Positions 57,546 to 64,000 of a DNA stretch of 64,000 nt are shown piece after piece. Below the pieces are notes generated by a model, which saw only the letters and a program-made list of their open reading frames with translations, searched no databases and had not been told where the DNA came from. The stretch spans positions 102,653,855 through 102,717,854 of the forward strand of contig CM043943.1 in the NCBI GenBank assembly GCA_014529385.2, given 5' to 3'. How positions within the stretch are numbered: position 1 is the stretch's first letter; every line of letters begins with the position of its first letter. This stretch comes from Adiantum capillus-veneris (Eukaryota > Streptophyta > Polypodiopsida > Polypodiales > Pteridaceae). Made by a program: the position numbers and the translations under genes.

Positions 57546-58587
57546 TGAACAACCTTGTCCGAAGATTCAGCCAAAGAAATGTTGTCATCACAAGGGATTT
57601 TTTTCTGAGAAACATTCTTCAAAGGAGGCACATAATTACAAGAAGATGCTGGAAAACAAGCTTTAGCGGTTTTCTTGGGCACTATCCAAGCTTGAGAGGT
57701 TGAAACTTGTTCTTTTCCTTTGTCTTTAATATTTGGAGAAACAAAAAGTGCAGACAATTGTAATTGTTTCCCTTTGCCTTTATTCACCCTTACTATTGGG
57801 GAGGAGGTTGAAGCACCTCTGGTTTGAACCTCAATAGAAGATTTTGGAGGTGAGTGAGGTTGAGGGGAATTTTTGGTTCCGGACATTCGGACTGCATATG
57901 AGCAAATTTGCCACATCAAAAGCAAGAATTTGCAAATTTTCCCCATTTAAGTTTAAATGGACGCTTTCCAACCATTGCATCCTTAGAATCAACCAAAATA
58001 CCTGCTGGTGTGAGGATATCTGTGTCCCACAGGATACAAAAACGATTTGTGTTTGCATCCAACTTAGGAGGGAAAATGACTTTGCCCAATTGGGCAGCCA
58101 ACACGGGAAGAAAGTAACGCCAAGTACGAGGAAAGTCGGCCACCTCAACCCAAATGGGCCATTTGTGATGAATGAGGTTGTGATAGTCCTTGGTGAGAGC
58201 CCAGGGCCGTACATGAGTCATCTACGTATTGAAGAAAAGAGGAGACATTTCAAGCAAATCATCTCGAGCATCCATGTTGGCCAACAAGGCTTCATACAAG
58301 CCTCACACGCCAAAGTAAACCCCTCAGACTGCTTGCCATTTGAGTGGGAAATCAACCCATTGGCCTACATCCTGAGCCGTAAGCATTCTACCTAAGAAAA
58401 AAAGAATCACCGCGTTAAGTGCATATTGAGCAACAGGATCCATAAACTCCTGTATAGGAATGCGCACTTCCATGATGGGAGCGGATCCTTCCTAGGCTTG
58501 ATGTGCATCCTCGAAGTCCTCATGCAAACATTATTTGATAAGGCTTAAAGCATCCATATCTAAACTTTCCATGTCTTTCCGGCACTT
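57546..58587 (-). pseudogene. Plant LINE ORF1 (DUF4283-type Gag) remnant
   Basis: On the minus strand the text includes MTHVRPWALTKDYHNLIHHK, WPIWVEVADFPRTWRYFLPV, LGKVIFPPKLDANTNRFCIL, DTDILTPAGILVDSKD and GKRPFKLKWGKFANSCF, followed in another frame by a zinc-knuckle-like CxxC...SEC remnant. The 'PIWVE.....P' and 'G......D..T' pattern is that of DUF4283 in plant LINE ORF1. A Ser/Lys-rich tail continues to about 57550. It is broken by the Penelope-like promoter block at 58588 and separated from ORF2 by the 54958-57545 insertion. Confidence 0.65.
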
Positions 58588-58616
58588 ATATGTACCTGAT
58601 CAATCGAATCCATGCG

Positions 58617-58688
<72 letters not shown>

Positions 58689-59500
58689 TTATACTCTTAT
58701 GGTTATATAAAACAAACCACCCCCACACACCCCCAAACCCCCCCCCCCCCCCCCCCCCCACCACTTGGATCTAGCCCGGATCTTACTGGGTCACTTTAGT
58801 GATAATACTCAAAATATGCCATTACCCTATTAAGACCATGGGGCCTAGCCCTTGAATAATAAAATATGATATATAAAACCCCCTGCAGAGCCGAGCGTGA
58901 TTAATGGTTTCTTTCCTCATTACGCAGTGAAGGTGGCCTCTCCTCCCTGGCTTTGGATCTCCCGATTCATGGGCATATGTGTGCGGTTTTGTGCTACCAC
59001 ACATTCACAAGGGAGTACGGCCCGACTCACTCATTACTCCAACTCAGAGGACGTGCAGACCATCCTCCTCCTGCTATTTAAATAGGTGAGGGTGCATCTC
59101 TGCCCCTCACTTAGCCAGTGTTGTTCTGTTGTGTTTTTCTGAGAAGTCTTACTACTTGCTTCACAAAAAGGAGCTATGGAGCTCACCACTCAGGTGTCTC
59201 AGGTTTTTCTCTACCCTAGCTTGCCTCATTACTGGTTATATCCAAATTTTGTACTATAAGCTTTCTTCTGACACTGTAAGGTTAACATTATATGTTTTAG
59301 CATAGTGACGGTTGTTTTACCTTAGGCATATTCTGCATACGTTCATGATGGGCTTTTAGAGATGTTGGGGATTGTCGGATTTCACACTGTGTACAGCTGG
59401 TGTTTTTATTGATAGGTTGTCTCATCATACTCAGCATAGAAATTGTGGGTAAATTGTCATTCATTGGAAAAGAAGGAATTGGGTTTTGCTTGGCTAGCTT
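58588..59500 (+). promoter_or_regulatory. Promoter/5' block of Penelope-like copy 2
   Basis: It starts GTACCTGATCAATCGAATCC immediately after LINE sequence and parallels 48526-49535, with the same TATA-like ATATATAAAACC (near 58869) and CTATTTAAATAGG. This marks the 5' end of an element copy. Confidence 0.55.
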
Positions 59501-61530
59501 AAAACTGATATTCGCTTACTGTAATAGGGCTTTTTCTCGGGTGCTAACATATACTATATTAGTTCTCTTGCTATATTGAGGTGACTGCTTAAAGATGGTA
59601 TGGTTTGGAATTGGATTGATAAGCATGGGGTTATGGTTCACTGGTAATTTGATGATTATACAACCTGATAAAACTCATCTTTTGGTTTTTTGGAATACAA
59701 AGAATACTGATGTGGCTTCATGCGCACTATTATGGGGTTGGTAGGCCTGGATGCATACGATTGCTATACCATAATGTTTAAATTAGGAGGTTTATTACCT
59801 CTCTCGCATTCGTTGGGCAGTTTTACTATTTTGTTCCAAGACCTGTTGCACCTAATGCTTTGTAAACATACCCCATCTTTTCTTAGTAAAAGAACCTTTA
59901 CCTATGTAAGGTAAGTATACACTTTGAGACTGTTTTCTCGACTACATTTGACAGCGTATTATGTGTCCCTTAGATTGGCATGAAGATAATATGATATCGG
60001 GTGACTTCTTGTGTAAAAATTGATACTGGCGCTATGGTTTTTGGATGCTTGGCCTGTCGGTTGCATATGAATATTGAACTACTGTTTGGTTATTTTGGTT
60101 ACTTCAAAGGGCTCCTTGCCACTTAATGTTCTGTGAGATTTGTTTGGTAATAGTTATACACACTATAAGATGTTTTAAATTCCATATACCATGATGAACA
60201 TTTTAACTCTATTTGACCTAAACAAACATAAACTAACTTATTATTTTTAACTATAATAAAAGTTTTCTTGAGCTTCGGTTGAGTTTCATTAAATCTTGAA
60301 GGATTTATTGATAGGGGACTATGACACTTGGATTAGAAAGGGTGGTGGCCTTCTAATCAAAATAATGCTTTTTAGTAACTTGGATTTAGGAAAAAGAGAA
60401 ATAGAAGAACATTTTTGTAATCATATCACGAAACTTGTTAAAATAAAAAAAGTTTATAAGATGGACATGGATAACAACTGGTATGGTCCATTGATACCTG
60501 TAAAACACATCCAAGGCTAACTGAATTGTTGTCTTGTTTGGATGGATGTAGGTAAGGACTCTATCTTACCTTGGAATGTTTTTTTACTTTGGCAAGCTAT
60601 CTTACTCTGGATGGAACACTCAGTGATGACTTGGGAAGTTCATTTACTTTCTGCTTTTACTGGAAGGGGATCTCTTTCCTACAAACATTGTACTTAAATG
60701 ATTACAATACTAAGTTGTTTTTGTACATATCTAATCCTTGTTCCATTGCCATCTGTCTTTTGAATGTAAAAATTCAATTATGTATTATTATCTAAGATTT
60801 CACAGCTACACACACATCCTATACATAAGGTTTTTCTTTCCAAGAGAAACTGGGATGCTGGCTTTGGAAATTTTCTTCAAAATTGAGTTCTAAGTTGGAC
60901 CCACAGTCTGTAATCCCTTGACTGGTTGAATGGTGTTAGGTGGTCCCTTTTTAGACTCTTTTTTTGGTCCACTGCACACGGCTACTATAGTCTTTGACTT
61001 TGCCGGTTTAAGATTTGGAGGCCCAAAAAAATCACATTTACTGTTTCTACCTTTATTTATGTTTACAGTGTTCCCTTTTCAGGACTGCTTACCCTATAGA
61101 AAGATAGCTTGCATGAGCACTAATCACAACCCTGAGAATCATGCAAAGATTCTCAAATAGACTAAGCTTTACCTTAAGGGCCGTAAACCAAAGAATGCCT
61201 TGGCAGTTAGAACTAGACCCTTCCTCTCTAGGAAGGCCAAAGATTGTATTACCTACTATGAGAAAAATAAGTAAACCTCTTCTCATTTTTCTGCAGACTC
61301 TTGCTCTCTTACAAGGATTGGAACTGGCCTCGGAACCTCTCTCAGTGGCCACTTCTCTTGTTCTCAGATGTATTAGCAGCTTGGATGCTTTTTAGCTAAT
61401 TTATGATTCGGCTCTTACCTCTGACAAGAAACTATTTGTCTTACATATGATTTCTTTTAATGATTGGTCAAGATTTTAGCTACTTTTGAAAAAGACTCCT
61501 TGGAAGGAGTTAATTTAATCTCCCAATACA
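59501..61530 (+). other. Leader of Penelope-like copy 2 with a probable intron
   Basis: A donor, GATGTAG|GTAAGGA, at 60552 corresponds to the donors near 44571 and 51450. A polypyrimidine acceptor TTCCCTTTTCAG ends at 61082, giving a ~530-bp intron. After it, short coding-like text (LYLKGRKPKNALAVRTRPF, SRKAKDCITYYEKNK) appears, broken by stops. Confidence 0.45.
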
Positions 61531-62640
61531 TTGCCTAGCTTCCTCTTTTATCGTTGTAGTATCAATAAGAGCTTGCTCTTTTCCTCCTTTGGTGCTGATC
61601 TATCTAACTTTCTTAGGAAATTATGTGGGCTTAATCCCTCCTTTGTCTGTGCACTAGCCACTCCATCTATTCCACAAATTGGTGGAATTTTTTGTCTGGA
61701 TAGTGCAGCCTTGGAAGCAGTTAAGGAATTTCAGAGTAATCTTTGCTTCCTCAATGACTCTAACCTCCTAGAGATGGTGCCTAAAATTTCTAAAGTTTTT
61801 CCTGTCTTGCCTGTGAGACAAATTGAAATTGAATCCCTCAGGGTTGACCATCACCTTTGGGTCGTGCCTAACAAAGCTTTCTTAGCACCTATTTTGAGTG
61901 AAACCTGGGTCTACCTTGCCAACCTCCCTACCTCTACTGTGGAAGATTGTAGACTCAAGATTCTTAAAGGAGGATAGTTTTTGGACAAAGGTGAGCTCAT
62001 CAAGGCACTCTTCAATCTCAATTTCATTGACCACTCCAAGTGCCCCTCTAATACAGGCCTGTACATCCGTATCAAAGGAAACATGGAATTTGCCAAGAGT
62101 AACCCTGATTTTTACACTGAATCCATCTGGATTGTCTTTTGTCCTTATGTCAAATGTGCTTGCAGATTTCTTGACCCTAAAGCCTCTTGCGAATCTAGCA
62201 TCATGTGGTTCGATCATGCCATTTGGTTTATTCTTAACCATCTGACTTACTTTTCCCAAAAAAACCGGTGGATTTTCATCTCTCCCTCATTTTCTCTTGG
62301 CTTGGTGGCCAAGCTAAGCAAATTGTAATTGCACAGATTTCCTTCAACATCTTCCGTGGACTAATGCTTGACATCTTGAAGGAGCTGAAATCTGATGAAC
62401 CCGACATTTACTTAACTACTTATGATAAATATAAAGGTGTAAACTCATCACTAGTCTTCTTAAACCTTGTATTGATGAGGATGACTCCCCTGCTCTCAAA
62501 AGGGCTAACTCTTTAATCACCCCCAACTCCTTCACTTCCTTCCTAACACCTAGTTCTTCCTCTAACCGAGGAAGAGTTCACAGCTTTACAAGAGGAAGAG
62601 GCAAGTCTCCCCCCATAAGAAACTTCCCGGAATTTTAAGC
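61531..62640 (+). pseudogene. Penelope-like copy 2: N-terminal ORF
   Basis: A 148-residue frame (LSNFLRKLCGLNPSFV, ALEAVKEFQSNLCFLND, RQIEIESLRVDHHLWVVPN) ends at 61977. The same protein continues in the next frame as KGELIKALFNLNFIDHSK, VKCACRFLDPKASCESSIM and WFDHAIWFILNHL, then an RG-rich linker (NRGRVHSFTRGRGKSPP). It is collinear with copy 1. The repeated RG motifs suggest nucleic-acid binding, by inference only. Stops and frameshifts make it non-functional. Confidence 0.55.
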
Positions 62641-62658
62641 TATTCATTATATTGCAGG

Positions 62659-64000
62659 TTGCTACAAGCCCTTGCGGAAGAAGAACTCTCAGCAAAGTGG
62701 ATCCGGATAATGGTTTCATCTACATACACTGTTTCTTTCACAATGTACTCCTCAATTAGATTCAAAAAATATTTCTGCTTTGATCTATTTTTTGGTAATC
62801 ACAAATTGCTCGACAACATACTCATAGGATGGAAATATCATCATCCCATAAAGAGGTTGATCTATAATAATGACTTTCTTAGACAGGATGCTATTCCTCA
62901 TTGTACATGTTTTCAGTTTACCACCTTTAAATTTTTTTTTGAGACTTTTGGTAATCATGTTTTCATTTGTGATCTTAGCATTATTGAAAATACTAAAATA
63001 CGTAGAATTTTGGCCAAAGGGCTCAATCATATACCTAACTCTCCCAAAAACCTGTACCTTGCTATATCAGCGATACTAAGCAGTCTCACTGAACTTGTCA
63101 ATGCTCTACGACTGGAGATGACAGTCCTACCGGACTTGAATGAAGTTGTGAAGGAATGCTTCCTTCATAAAATTTCACAATTTCCTAGTAAATGGTTATC
63201 ATCTGATGATTCTTGGCTTACTTCTCAGCTAACTCTTGATTTTCAAAAGATCTCTGATAGATGGTTTGTTGTCGGGCTTGACAAAAGCTCTGACTGTCCC
63301 ACTATCATTTGCAAATACCTGGCTTGGAAGGCCGCTCGTGATCGAGTATTTGGCAAGGAATTCTGTCATATTAAATCTACACTTCAAACTGTTACCAATA
63401 CAATTGCTAAACACTCAGGGCTTCTTGGCTACTTTGTGCTGAACACTATGTTACCAGTACTATTTCCCACTTATAAAATTTAGAAGCATAAGTTCAGGTG
63501 GATATCTGATGCCTCAATGGTACTTTTTCTGATATCACCAAGGATATTACTTGTTGCCTTAACCTTATACTATCTGAATTAGAGCTTATTTGTGCCACTA
63601 AACAGAAAATTTTCCAGGACTTCTTACATGTTCAATATAATCCCTTCTGGATTACTAAAAACTCTACAAAGGTCTCGCTTAACCTTCCTCAACAGATCTT
63701 CCACATGCTGACATTAAACACAATGCTACGAAAACATTCCCCTTGATGGAGATCTTGGCCTTAAGGTTGTTCTTGCAAAGGTAATTAAATTGGATTTCTC
63801 CAATGCTAGAAAGAAGAAGCTTTTTTACATATCTCTTTCCAAAAAAAACCCAGGTGGATTCACGTATCTCACTCCAAACACTCCTTACACTTTAATGAAA
63901 CTAAGCTTTGCTCCTACATCTCCTGGTTGCTGAGTAACTGCACTATAGTTTCAGGTGGTCTTTGCTTTAAACAATGCCGTGGCATCCCCATGGGATTCTC
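62659..64000 (+). pseudogene. Penelope-like copy 2: reverse transcriptase, runs off the window
   Basis: After an acceptor-like ATTATATTGCAG (62658), a 274-residue frame reads FPSKWLSSDDSWLTSQLTLD, SDRWFVVGLDKSSDCPTIIC and LPVLFPTYK. The next frames read CCLNLILSELELICATKQ, NPFWITKNSTKVSLNLP and a motif A region near 63710 whose Asp codon (GAC) is kept, although a small indel follows. The window ends in FKQCRGIPMGF, RT motif B. Order and spacing match copy 1 and Penelope-like RTs. Stops at 63481 and near 63932 and frameshifts show decay. YxDD and any C-terminal endonuclease lie beyond 64000. Confidence 0.6.

Overview
This window looks like nuclear DNA of a land plant, from a repeat-rich, gene-poor region. 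The signs are a spliced plant FLX-like coiled-coil gene with GT-AG introns, plant-type Ty1/copia and Ty3/gypsy retrotransposons, a LINE of the plant DUF4283/zf-RVT type, and very long CT/CA/G microsatellites. The mixture, especially the Penelope-like reverse transcriptases and an unfamiliar DNA transposon, fits a large non-flowering plant genome such as a fern. That placement is inference. I see no rRNA, tRNA or CRISPR.

Layout. 1-3540: decayed Ty3/gypsy element. 3631-9214 (minus): copia element with three LTRs, trapped satellite DNA and one 5-bp target duplication (AAGGA) around the whole. 9215-11730: 101-bp minisatellite, non-coding DNA and another LTR fragment. 11735-16060+: second, fuller but broken gypsy element. 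18000-20200: the one convincing host gene, FLX-like, with four coding exons. 20200-26300: diverged tandem copies of its last exon and 3' flank, plus a GC-rich insertion. 26300-31650: nothing coding recognised.

31657-40313: an ~8.7 kb block bounded by 26-bp perfect inverted repeats with TA at each edge, so a probable DNA transposon. It holds a decayed multi-exon transposase-like gene (plus), a decayed multi-exon gene of unknown function (minus), a nested copia solo LTR with target duplication CTGTT, an open reading frame for a divergent histone H3-fold protein, and a near-identical 285-bp tandem duplication. A histone H3-like gene inside a transposon-like unit is the most striking thing here.

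40500-51600: 3-bp-TSD foldback MITEs (termini CACAAGAAG...CTTCTTGTG), a ~2.5 kb duplicated leader repeat, another solo LTR (TSD ATAGC) with its empty site in the paralogous copy, and a decayed Penelope-like reverse-transcriptase element. 51735-58500 (minus): LINE ORF2 and ORF1 fragments, split by a different LTR-type sequence. 58588-64000: a second Penelope-like copy with promoter block, intron-containing leader, N-terminal ORF and an RT running off the window end.

The host gene is independent of the rest. Nearly everything else is nested mobile DNA: copia into minisatellite, copia LTR into the TIR element, LTR and MITEs into the Penelope-like leaders, and an LTR element between the two LINE parts.
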